Assembly (NCBI GenBank): GCA_007117785.1
Contig: SKFV01000023.1
Span: 1-6,642, forward strand
Length of the DNA stretch: 6,642 nucleotides
Origin: Pseudomonas sp.
GTDB lineage: Bacteria > Pseudomonadota > Gammaproteobacteria > Pseudomonadales > Pseudomonadaceae
Direction of reading: 5' to 3'
Positions 1-6,030 of this stretch are shown in pieces (position 1 is the stretch's first letter; every line of letters begins with the position of its first letter). The notes under the pieces are model-generated. The model made no database searches, was not told where the DNA came from, and saw only the letters and a list, made by a program, of their open reading frames with translations. Position numbers and translations under genes: made by a program.

Positions 1-347
1 CCCATGATCTTGTCAAAGGCTTCGTCACTGACGTTGTGCGTCGGGCCATAGACCGGGTTGGTAGCGGCGTTGCAGACCAGAATATTAATCCGGCCATAGG
101 CTTCCAGGGTTTTATCGACCAGGTTCTGCAGTTGCGCCTTGTCACCCACATGGCAGGCAACCGGCAGGGCATCAAACCCCTGCGCCTGGAGTTCACTGGC
201 GACCTGTTCGCACCTATCCGCCTTGCGGCTGGAGATAACCACCTTGGCCCCGGCTTTGGCATATTCCTCGGCAATGGCTTTGCCGATGCCTTTGGTCGAG
301 CCGGTGATAATCGCGACCTTGTCGGTCAGATCAAACAGCTTGCTCAT
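1..347 (-). CDS. Short-chain dehydrogenase/reductase (SDR), C-terminal part beyond the window
   Basis: This is the N-terminal 115 residues of a classical SDR, an NAD(P)-dependent oxidoreductase with a Rossmann fold, probably cytoplasmic. Visible are the cofactor-binding TGSTKGIG motif (residues 15-22), the basic SSRKADR stretch after the second beta strand (39-45, which may favour NADPH) and CNAAT (92-96), a variant of the NNAG motif. The NAATNPVYGP run resembles the DHRS4-like SDR subgroup. The catalytic Ser-Tyr-Lys residues lie beyond the left edge, so activity cannot be judged. The ATG at 347 has a GAGG about eight bases upstream. It lies 97 bases downstream of the acyl-CoA dehydrogenase on the same strand and is probably cotranscribed with it, which would suit oxidation or reduction of a hydroxyacyl or ketoacyl intermediate. 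The substrate is unknown. Confidence 0.93.
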   Translation of the reverse strand, partial: MSKLFDLTDKVAIITGSTKGIGKAIAEEYAKAGAKVVISSRKADRCEQVASELQAQGFDALPVACHVGDKAQLQNLVDKTLEAYGRINILVCNAATNPVYGPTHNVSDEAFDKIM

Positions 348-386
348 AAAAAACCTCGCTGCGCTTGAGCTGCACGCTATAAGCGA

Positions 387-422
387 CAAACTGCAAGCCA
401 GGTGAAACCAGCTTGCAGTTTG
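387..422. repeat. Perfect 12-bp inverted repeat between the two catabolic genes
   Basis: CAAACTGCAAGC (387-398) is matched exactly by GCTTGCAGTTTG (411-422) around a 12-base loop. A second small hairpin, CGCT-ATA-AGCG (375-385), lies beside it, downstream in the minus-strand direction. Neither is followed by a T-run on the minus strand, so this is not a standard intrinsic terminator. It may be a transcript-processing or stabilising hairpin that lowers SDR expression relative to the acyl-CoA dehydrogenase, or a short dispersed repeat. The AGCTTG/GCTTGCAG wording resembles repeats common in Pseudomonas intergenic DNA (recollection, not checked). Confidence 0.7.
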
Positions 423-444
423 AAGCTTGTGGCATGCGGTTGTT

Positions 445-1641
445 TTAGAGGTACTGCCCCATTTCCAGCTTGGCGATGGTGTTCAGGTGTACTTCATCCG
501 GACCGTCGGCCAGACGCAGGGTGCGCGCCTTGGCATAGGCGGAGGCGAGGAAGCTGTCCTGACAGACGCCCTTGGCACCGTGGATCTGGATGGCACGATC
601 GATCACATTGCACAGCATGGTCGGGGCCACGGCCTTGATCATGGCGATTTGCTGACGGGCGACCTTGTTGCCGTGCAGGTCCATGCTGCGTGCGGCGTGC
701 AGGGTCAACAGGCGAGCCTGATCGATTTCGCAACGCGACTTGGCAATCATTTCCGGTACGCTGCCCAGGCGGTACATGGGCTTGCCGAAGGCAACCCGAT
801 CAGCAGCACGGCGGCACATGGCTTCCAGTGCGCGCTCGGCCTGACCGATGGCACGCATGCAATGGTGAATTCGGCCTGGCCCGAGGCGACCCTGGGCAAT
901 TTCAAAGCCGCGGCCTTCACCCAGCAGCATATTGGATACCGGAACACGGACATTGTTGTATTCGATTTCGGCATGGCCGTGCGGCGCATGGTCATAACCG
1001 AAGACATGCAGATCACGGACGATTTTCACGCCGGGAGTGTCCAGCGGCACCAGAATCATGCTCTGTTGCAGATGCTTGGGTGCGTCCGGATTGGTCTTGC
1101 CCATGACGATGGCAATTTTGCAGTGCTCGTTCATTGCCCCGGAAGACCACCACTTGGTGCCGTTGATGACGTACTCATCGCCTTCACGACGAATTTCACA
1201 TTCGATATTGGTGGCATCGGAAGAGGCAACGTCAGGCTCGGTCATGGAGAAGCAGGAGCGGATTTCACCGGCCAGCAGCGGCTTCAGCCAACGCTCTTTC
1301 TGCTCATCGTTGCCATAGCGCTCGATGGTTTCCATATTGCCGGTATCCGGCGCGTTGCAGTTGAACACTTCGCCGGCAAAGGATAAGCGGCCCATGAGTT
1401 CGCACAGGTGGGCGTATTCTTCGTTGTTCAGGCCAGCGCCACGCTCGGAGTGCGGCAGAAACAGGTTCCACAGGCCCTGGCTTTTGGCTTTGGCTTTCAG
1501 CTCTTCCAGAATCGGCGGATGGCCCCATTTGTTTTGCTTGACTTGCTCATAGAACAATTTTTCGTTGGGGTAGATATGCTCGTCCATAAAGGCCTGGATC
1601 TGCTGCTTCAGTTCCTTGACGCGGGGGCTGACTTCGAACAT
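445..1641 (-). CDS. Acyl-CoA dehydrogenase, ACAD10/ACAD11-like
   Basis: A full-length FAD-dependent acyl-CoA dehydrogenase of 398 residues, typical for the family; it would introduce an alpha,beta double bond into an acyl-CoA and pass electrons to ETF. Visible: the helical N-terminal domain (about 1-125), the flavin/substrate signature FSMTEPDVASSDATN (131-145), GTKWWSSGA (161-169) in the beta domain, GPGRIHH (254-260), the QIHGAKGVCQD segment (352-362) and RLADGPDEVH (376-385). ADGPDEVH replaces the YEGT-type segment carrying the catalytic Glu in medium-chain enzymes and is characteristic of the ACAD10/ACAD11/FadE2-like branch. Members of that branch have been tied to unusual acids, including 4-hydroxy acids handled through a phosphorylated intermediate (family knowledge). 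The ATG at 1641 is preceded by AAGGA at good spacing. It is first in a unit with the downstream SDR. The exact acyl substrate cannot be read from the sequence. Confidence 0.95.
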   Translation of the reverse strand: MFEVSPRVKELKQQIQAFMDEHIYPNEKLFYEQVKQNKWGHPPILEELKAKAKSQGLWNLFLPHSERGAGLNNEEYAHLCELMGRLSFAGEVFNCNAPDTGNMETIERYGNDEQKERWLKPLLAGEIRSCFSMTEPDVASSDATNIECEIRREGDEYVINGTKWWSSGAMNEHCKIAIVMGKTNPDAPKHLQQSMILVPLDTPGVKIVRDLHVFGYDHAPHGHAEIEYNNVRVPVSNMLLGEGRGFEIAQGRLGPGRIHHCMRAIGQAERALEAMCRRAADRVAFGKPMYRLGSVPEMIAKSRCEIDQARLLTLHAARSMDLHGNKVARQQIAMIKAVAPTMLCNVIDRAIQIHGAKGVCQDSFLASAYAKARTLRLADGPDEVHLNTIAKLEMGQYL

Positions 1642-1702
1642 GAGGTTGTCCTTTTATTAAGTGGCTTTGTACGTTGTCGACCTGCTCTGACAGGGATACG
1701 AC

Positions 1703-1732
1703 ATTAAAGCGACCATATAGTCAGTGAGACAA
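1703..1732 (-). promoter_or_regulatory. Candidate promoter and operator for the acyl-CoA dehydrogenase unit
   Basis: On the minus strand TTGTCT (1732-1727, four of six matches to the -35 consensus) is followed after 18 bases by TTTAAT (1708-1703, five of six matches to the -10 consensus). The spacer contains GACCATATAGTC on the plus strand (1711-1722), a 12-base near-palindrome with one mismatched pair, well placed for a repressor. The predicted leader is about 55 bases. Family and ligand of any regulator are unknown; no adjacent regulator gene is visible on this side. Confidence 0.45.
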
Positions 1733-1809
1733 ATGGAGAACTATGTCCCGCAGATGGAATGGCCTTGCATAAGCAAGTGTGATGGAGGGGGTGGGGGATT
1801 ATTGACGAC

Positions 1810-2415
1810 TTATGACTCGTGCTCATCAGTCAGCTGCAGACGGGGTAAGTCAGCCGGTTCGTCCAGGTCCCACAGCACCGGACCCAGCCAGCAGCTGAGG
1901 CCGGCATTTTCGAGACGTTGTCGGCTCTGCTGCATGACATCTGGCTGGCTCCAGCGCATGTCCGCAAAGGGGGCCGGATGGGCGAAATATTGGCCGACGA
2001 GAACATAGCCGCCGTCTTCGCTGGGCAGAAAGACACTGTGGTAACTAGTCAGCGCCTCGGCTGCCTGCTGCAGATGGCTGCAACCAAGATCAGGGCAGTC
2101 GGTGCCAATCAGCAGGGCGCCACCGTTATGCTCAGCCAGGGCATTGAACATACGCATGCCCAGATCCTCACCCGACTGGTTGCGTAGCTGCACACCGAAT
2201 TCACTGGCCAGACGCTGGAGTTCAGCGTGCTGGCTGTCGGGTGCGCAATACAGGTAGCGCGGGCCAGTCCAGGCGGCGGTTTGCTGCAGGGTATGGCGCA
2301 GCAACCGACGATAGAGTGCGCAGGCACCCTCAGCGCCCAGTGCAGGAATCAACCGGGTCTTGACCTGACCGGGAAGCGGGGCTTTGGCGAAGATCAGCAG
2401 GGGAGGTGTGTGCAT
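1810..2415 (-). CDS. TIGR04282/DUF2064-family transferase (CofC-like fold)
   Basis: A 201-residue protein of the DUF2064/TIGR04282 family, annotated as rSAM/selenodomain-associated transferase 1 or arsenosugar-biosynthesis glycosyltransferase. The fold is that of nucleotide-diphospho-sugar transferases, close to the CofC guanylyltransferase. Visible motifs: FAKAPLPGQVKTRL (9-22, nucleotide-binding loop), IGTDCPDL (103-110, acidic metal site), PSEDGGYVLVG (131-141) and WDLDEPADL (182-190). No signal peptide or membrane segment, so it is likely cytoplasmic. The ATG at 2415 puts the conserved core right after MHTPPL and has AGGA about 11 bases upstream; a GTG at 2436 would add seven residues. 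It probably belongs with the partner transferase upstream but is separated by a repeat element. Donor and acceptor are unknown; because of the CofC-like fold it may be a nucleotidyltransferase that makes an activated donor (inference). Confidence 0.9.
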   Translation of the reverse strand: MHTPPLLIFAKAPLPGQVKTRLIPALGAEGACALYRRLLRHTLQQTAAWTGPRYLYCAPDSQHAELQRLASEFGVQLRNQSGEDLGMRMFNALAEHNGGALLIGTDCPDLGCSHLQQAAEALTSYHSVFLPSEDGGYVLVGQYFAHPAPFADMRWSQPDVMQQSRQRLENAGLSCWLGPVLWDLDEPADLPRLQLTDEHES

Positions 2416-2475
2416 TCCGGGGTATGTCCTGATCACAGTTTGGGGTGGTGTATGGTGCCTTGGTCAGGTGTGAAC

Positions 2476-2499
2476 GGACACGGCATGCCGTGTCCCTAC
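2476..2499 (-). repeat. REP palindrome, GTAG type
   Basis: A perfect 20-bp palindrome, GGACACGGCATGCCGTGTCC (2476-2495), is followed by CTAC, which on the minus strand reads GTAG immediately 5' of the palindrome. A GTAG tetranucleotide plus hairpin is the known layout of REP sequences mobilised by RAYT (REP-associated tyrosine transposase) enzymes. No RAYT gene is in the window. An identical palindrome occurs at 6588-6607. Confidence 0.85.
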
Positions 2500-2593
2500 G
2501 CCTCGTTCAGTTTTTGCCTAGTGACAGATTATGCGTGACGCACAAAGTGCATGTCTTTCGTGAGGTCAGGTATTGCGCGGTATTGAATTCTGC

Positions 2594-2617
2594 GTAGGGG
2601 CACAGCATGCTGTGCCC
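2594..2617 (+). repeat. REP palindrome, GTAG type, inverted partner
   Basis: GTAG (2594-2597) is followed directly by the perfect 20-bp palindrome GGGCACAGCATGCTGTGCCC (2598-2617). Compared with the copy at 2476 it differs at two positions per arm, each balanced by the matching change on the other arm, so the hairpin is kept intact. It faces the other REP, giving the classic BIME arrangement. Confidence 0.85.
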
Positions 2618-2681
2618 GACGGGTGATGCCTGCGCTGAAGGTGAGAAATATCGCATTACCTCTCCAGGTGTTACCTGACCA

Positions 2682-3344
2682 TCACCGATACCACCGCGCC
2701 AACCGCTGCGGGCTGACACCCAGCCAGTAAGCCAACCGCAACCACCACATAAGCACAATGGTGCGCATAGTCCCGTGTTTTTGCCAGCGCCGGCTGGACG
2801 TGGTCAGCGGCGGGCGCAGGCGGGCGGGGTGGCTGTGGCGGCGCAGACGTTTGCAGAGCTCGATATCTTCCATCAAGGGAATCTCGGCATAACCTCCGAC
2901 CTGCTCAAAAAGCGCCCGGCGGATGACCAGCGCCTGATCGCCGGTACAGATATGGGTCAATCGTGAGCGCTGGTTCATCATCCAGGCAACCAGGTTAAGC
3001 AGGGGGGAGGCCGGTGACAGTTGCACATCAAACCGTCCCCAGCCGGTGACCTGCTGGCGAATAATCTCGGTGAAATTGTCCGGCAAGCAGGTATCGGCAT
3101 GCAAAAAGACCAGGCAATCACCCCGGGCAACTGCAGCGCCGGCGTTCATCTGGCGGGCGCGGCCAGGCGGGCTTTCGACTAACTGATCGACCAGAGGCCT
3201 TGCCCGTTCGGCAGTCGCATCGCTGCTACCGCCATCGACCAGAATGATCTCCAGTTCAGCGCCGCGTTGCGCTTGCAAGGGCATCAGGCTTTGCTGGATG
3301 CCGCTGGCCTCATTGCGCATCGGCATGATCAGGCTGAACTCCAT
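2682..3344 (-). CDS. TIGR04283-family glycosyltransferase (GT2-like)
   Basis: A 220-residue family-2 (GT-A fold) glycosyltransferase of the TIGR04283 type, annotated as rSAM/selenodomain-associated transferase 2 or arsenosugar-biosynthesis glycosyltransferase. Motifs: SLIMPMRNEASGI (4-16), VDGGSSDAT (36-44), RARQMNAGAAVARGD (62-76), the metal-binding LHADT (81-85), GDQALVIRR (135-143), IPLMEDIEL (155-163, catalytic acidic pair) and a basic/aromatic tail, SRRWQKHG to SPQRLARWYR, typical of the family and possibly membrane-associating. The ATG at 3344 starts right at the conserved core, two bases after the stop of the upstream oxidoreductase, implying translational coupling; longer in-frame starts would overlap that gene and add non-conserved residues. 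It often pairs with a TIGR04282 protein, here the next gene downstream. No radical SAM ArsS or ArsM gene is in the window, so an arsenosugar role is not supported here; the acceptor is unknown. Confidence 0.93.
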   Translation of the reverse strand: MEFSLIMPMRNEASGIQQSLMPLQAQRGAELEIILVDGGSSDATAERARPLVDQLVESPPGRARQMNAGAAVARGDCLVFLHADTCLPDNFTEIIRQQVTGWGRFDVQLSPASPLLNLVAWMMNQRSRLTHICTGDQALVIRRALFEQVGGYAEIPLMEDIELCKRLRRHSHPARLRPPLTTSSRRWQKHGTMRTIVLMWWLRLAYWLGVSPQRLARWYR

Positions 3345-3346
3345 GG

Positions 3347-5491
3347 TTAACCACCCAGACGCCAGCGGTGGAAGCGGGCTACCCAGCGCAATACGCCCTG
3401 GGGTGCATGGGCCTTTTTCCATTCCCCGGCAGCGAACTTGTTGGCTTCAGCCAGGGTCGGGTAGCTGTGGATGGTGCCCAGGATCTTGTTCAGCCCCAGG
3501 TTGTGCTTCATGGCGAAGACATATTCGGCGAGCAATTCTCCGGCATGCGCACCGACAATGGTCACACCCAGGATCTGGTCTTTACCCGGTTTGGTCAGTA
3601 CCTTCACAAAGCCGTGGGCACTGTTGTCAGCGATTGCCCGGTCCAGGTCGTCGATGCCGTAGCGGGTGATTTCAAAGGCAACGCCCTGATCATTGGCGTC
3701 GCTTTCGGTCAGGCCTACGGTGGCCACTTCCGGCTCGGTAAAGGTCACTCGCGGGATGACCCGATAATCTACCTTGAAGCCTTTCAGGCTACCGAACAGG
3801 GCGTTGACGACGGCATACCAGGCCTGGTGCGCGGCAACATGGGTGAACTGGTAGGGGCCGGTAACATCACCCACGGCAAAGATGTTCGGGTAACGGGTGG
3901 CCAGGTAGTCGTTGGTAGCCAGGGTGCCGTTTTCCCGCAGCTCCAGCCCCAGATTCTCTGCGCCATAACCGCTGGTATTGGCCTTGCGGCCAACAGCGAC
4001 CAGCAAGGTATCGAACTCGATCTGTTGGGTTTCATCGGTCACCAGATTGCGTACGCTGACCTGGTAACTGCCGTTCTCGGCACTGAAGGCTTCGGCGGCA
4101 TGTTCCAGATACAGCTCGACGCCATCCGCACGCAAGCTGTTTTCCACCAGCTCACGGGTATCAGTGTCTTCCCGTGGCAAGACGCAATTATTGCGCTCCA
4201 GTTGAATCACCTGACTGCCGAGACGCTGGAAGGCCTGGGATAGTTCACAGCCAATCGGGCCACCCCCCAGAACCAGCAGACGTCTGGGCTGTTCGCGTAG
4301 CGACCAGATACTGTCCGAGGTGTAGCAAGGCACCTGGTCGATACCGGGCAGGGCGGGGATAAACGGCTGTGCCCCGGCGGCAATAATGATGTTGCGCGTA
4401 GTCAGGGTCTTGCCGTTGACTTCAACCTGCCAGGGTGAGGTGATGGTGGCTTCGCCCTGGATGACATCCACCCCCAGCCCGGTGTAGCGCTCTACCGAAT
4501 CGTGCGGCTCGATATCCGCAATCACGCGCTGGATACGCTCCATCACGGCGGCAAAATCAACCTGGGGCTCACCGGCCGAAATGCCCAGCTGATCGGCCTG
4601 GCGAATATCATGGGCCAGGCGGGCGCTGCGTATCAGTGCCTTGCTCGGCACGCAGCCGGTATTCAGGCAATCGCCACCCATGGCGTGCTTTTCAACCAGA
4701 CTGACATTGGCTTTGACCGCAGCGGCGATATAGGCGCTGACCAGGCCGCCACTGCCGGCGCCAATGACCACCAGGTTGCGATCGAATACCTTGGGTTTAT
4801 TCCAGCCACGATAGACCTTGAGCGCCTGCACGACATTGAGCAGCTTGCGTGCAATCAGCGGGAACAGCCCGAGTAGCACGAAGGCGCCAATCAGACCGGG
4901 CGACAGAATGCCGCCGAGGCTGTCCACCTGACCGAGTTCACGTCCGGCATTCACATAGACCACAGTGCCGGGCAACATGCCAAGCTGGGTCACCCACCAA
5001 AAGGTGCGCGTCTTCAGCCGGGTCAGACCCATCGTCAGGTTGATCAGGAAGAAGGGGAAAGCCGGTACCAGACGCAGGGCGAACAGGTAAAAACCGCCTT
5101 CCCGTTCGATGCCCTGGTCAATGCGATCCAGCTTGCGGCCAAATTTGACCTTGACCCAGTCACGCAAGAGAAAACGGCTGATCAACATAGCCAGTGTGGC
5201 GCCCAGGGTTGAGGCAAAGGACACCAACAGCAAACCCCAGCCAAGCCCGAACAAGGCGCCGCCGATCAGGGTCATCAGGGCAGCACCGGGGAGTGAAACG
5301 GCGGTGATGATGACATAGACGGCGAAGTAGATGGCGGCAGCCAGCCACGGATGGGCGCTGACTTGTTGTTCCAGGCTGCTCTGCTGTGCCTTGATGGTCT
5401 CCAGGTTGAAATACTGGTTCAGCTCAAGACCGAAAAACAGCGCAACCAGGGTGGCCAGTCCGGCGAGCAGAAGAAGTTTCTTGCGTGACAT
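3347..5491 (-). CDS. VTT/TVP38 membrane domain fused to a mercuric-reductase-like FAD disulfide oxidoreductase
   Basis: A 714-residue two-part protein. Residues 1-225 hold hydrophobic segments at about 4-22, 48-65, 67-107, 133-155, 164-182 and 196-215, with the SLPGAALMTLIGGALFG and ALRLVPAFPFFLIN motifs of the VTT (DedA/TMEM64/TVP38-like) family. Residues 238-714 form a pyridine nucleotide-disulfide oxidoreductase: FAD-binding GAGSGG (244-249), redox pair C275/C280 in GGDCLNTGC, NAD(P)-binding GGGPIG (409-414), FAD-binding FAVGDV (538-543) and a dimerisation domain (about 575-700). In HSYPTLAE (675-682) Tyr677 sits where lipoamide dehydrogenase and glutathione reductase have the catalytic His, as in MerA, but the C-terminal Cys pair and N-terminal HMA domain of MerA are missing, so it is unlikely to be a true mercuric reductase. 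The ATG at 5491 follows a GAGG that overlaps the upstream stop. It probably acts at the inner membrane with NAD(P)H; the electron acceptor is unknown. Confidence 0.94.
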   Translation of the reverse strand: MSRKKLLLLAGLATLVALFFGLELNQYFNLETIKAQQSSLEQQVSAHPWLAAAIYFAVYVIITAVSLPGAALMTLIGGALFGLGWGLLLVSFASTLGATLAMLISRFLLRDWVKVKFGRKLDRIDQGIEREGGFYLFALRLVPAFPFFLINLTMGLTRLKTRTFWWVTQLGMLPGTVVYVNAGRELGQVDSLGGILSPGLIGAFVLLGLFPLIARKLLNVVQALKVYRGWNKPKVFDRNLVVIGAGSGGLVSAYIAAAVKANVSLVEKHAMGGDCLNTGCVPSKALIRSARLAHDIRQADQLGISAGEPQVDFAAVMERIQRVIADIEPHDSVERYTGLGVDVIQGEATITSPWQVEVNGKTLTTRNIIIAAGAQPFIPALPGIDQVPCYTSDSIWSLREQPRRLLVLGGGPIGCELSQAFQRLGSQVIQLERNNCVLPREDTDTRELVENSLRADGVELYLEHAAEAFSAENGSYQVSVRNLVTDETQQIEFDTLLVAVGRKANTSGYGAENLGLELRENGTLATNDYLATRYPNIFAVGDVTGPYQFTHVAAHQAWYAVVNALFGSLKGFKVDYRVIPRVTFTEPEVATVGLTESDANDQGVAFEITRYGIDDLDRAIADNSAHGFVKVLTKPGKDQILGVTIVGAHAGELLAEYVFAMKHNLGLNKILGTIHSYPTLAEANKFAAGEWKKAHAPQGVLRWVARFHRWRLGG

Positions 5492-5499
5492 CAGTGACC

Positions 5500-5967
5500 T
5501 CAGTTTTGCTGTTCAAGATACAGGCGGGTTAATGCCTGGTGGCGTTCATGGTTCAGACCCAGGTCAGAGTGGCCGGCGCGGCTGGCCGAACGGAAGTGCA
5601 CCAGTTCGCTGTCAGCGTCCAGATAGAACTCGGCATCATCGCGAAAGCGCATCCGTGGGGTGATAAAGACCACGCGCAAATAATCCGCTTCCTGAGTTAC
5701 CACTTCAACCTCGCCGTAGCTCTGCACGGCAGCCATGATCGCCTGCATGCTATTGCTCTGATCACCGATAAAGGGCCAGGGCTCAACCTGTTTGTCGGCG
5801 TCGCTGGCTTGTGTGGAAACGCCATTGGGTTTGCTGCTCAGCGGTGCCAACTGGCCTTGAGTTTGGCCCAGCGCAGGTATTTGCGCATTTTGCCAGTAGA
5901 CGCGCACAAAGAATGCAGCGACCAGAAGCGCGAGCACGGCGAGAATGATGAGGAGTGTTTTCAGCAT
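5500..5967 (-). CDS. DUF1499 family membrane-anchored protein
   Basis: A 155-residue protein. Residues 4-22 form one hydrophobic helix (LLIILAVLALLVAAFF) with no lipobox, so an N-terminal anchor with the rest in the periplasm is likely. The remainder matches DUF1499: KPNGVST (46-52), WPFIG (64-68), VVFITPRMRFRDDAEFYLD (99-117) and the signature HFRSASRAGHSDLGLNHERHQAL (124-146). Many family members have Cys in PNCVSS where this protein has Gly49 (from memory). The function of the family is unknown. The ATG at 5967 has only a weak AGGG about ten bases upstream. It is first in the operon, eight bases before the flavoprotein gene, and its promoter faces the OhrR-type regulator. The context suggests a redox or envelope-stress role (inference). 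Confidence 0.9.
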   Translation of the reverse strand: MLKTLLIILAVLALLVAAFFVRVYWQNAQIPALGQTQGQLAPLSSKPNGVSTQASDADKQVEPWPFIGDQSNSMQAIMAAVQSYGEVEVVTQEADYLRVVFITPRMRFRDDAEFYLDADSELVHFRSASRAGHSDLGLNHERHQALTRLYLEQQN

Positions 5968-5990
5968 GACTGTATACCCTGTAATTTATC

Positions 5991-6000
5991 TTGTGCGCAA
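5991..6000. promoter_or_regulatory. Candidate operator O1 of the OhrR-type regulator
   Basis: TTGTGCGCAA is a 10-bp near-palindrome (one off-centre mismatch) lying immediately downstream of the minus-strand -10 box, where binding would block transcription of the DUF1499 operon. It shares nine of ten bases with O2, and flanking bases are also similar (CTTGYGCGCAAAA). The size and symmetry suit a MarR-family dimer. Assignment to the adjacent regulator is inference from position. Confidence 0.6.
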
Positions 6001-6001
6001 A

Positions 6002-6030
6002 ACAATACGCAGTGGAGGTTGACCGGTCAA
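6002..6030 (-). promoter_or_regulatory. Candidate promoter of the DUF1499-flavoprotein operon
   Basis: On the minus strand TTGACC (6030-6025, five of six to the -35 consensus) is followed after exactly 17 bases by TATTGT (6007-6002, four of six to -10). The predicted start of transcription falls near 5995, inside O1, with a leader of about 28 bases. The -35 box is one half of the palindrome TTGACCGGTCAA (6019-6030) shared with the divergent promoter. Confidence 0.5.

Larger units (their letters stand above)
2461..2681. repeat. BIME-like element separating the two transferase genes
   Basis: This interval accounts for nearly all of the 266-base gap between the transferase genes. It contains two REP palindromes in opposite orientation with about 94 bases between them. 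The outermost 9 bases are inverted repeats of each other: TGGTCAGGT (2461-2469) and ACCTGACCA (2673-2681). The core GGTCAGGT occurs a third time at 2564-2571. Between the REPs is a small 6-bp stem (2569-2574 with 2579-2584, using G-U pairs) that is also present in the partial copy at the window end. No open reading frame of interest lies here. The 9-bp repeats might mark the element's ends or be chance. Confidence 0.7.

Noticed and set aside
427..1386. Long plus-strand open frame of 319 codons
   Set aside because: It lies wholly opposite the acyl-CoA dehydrogenase, whose motifs are unmistakable; the translated product has no recognisable domain and reflects codon bias on the other strand.
1764..1777. 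Hairpin CTTGC-ATAA-GCAAG after the TIGR04282 gene, as a terminator
   Set aside because: The stem is only five base pairs and no T-run follows on the minus strand. The nearby C-rich minus-strand tract (1784-1798) could favour Rho-dependent termination, but that cannot be supported from sequence alone.
1784..1798. G-rich stretch on the plus strand as a G-quadruplex
   Set aside because: It has two runs of five G and one GG, not four clear G-tracts with loops.
2434..2475. Promoter for the TIGR04282 gene within the gap
   Set aside because: TTCACA on the minus strand resembles a -35 box, but no acceptable -10 lies 16-18 bases downstream.
2507..2758. Minus-strand open frame over the BIME
   Set aside because: Its product is low-complexity and it runs through both REP palindromes and overlaps the glycosyltransferase gene in another frame.
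2682..3344. Arsenosugar biosynthesis assigned from the TIGR04282/TIGR04283 names
   Set aside because: No ArsM, ArsS radical SAM or other arsenic gene is present in the window; the names reflect association in other genomes and do not establish the substrate here.
3368..4243. Plus-strand open frame of 291 codons
   Set aside because: Antisense shadow of the flavoprotein domain; no family-like motifs and no ribosome site of note.
3347..5491. Mercuric reductase (merA) symbol
   Set aside because: The N-terminal HMA domain and C-terminal Cys pair are absent and no mer genes are nearby.
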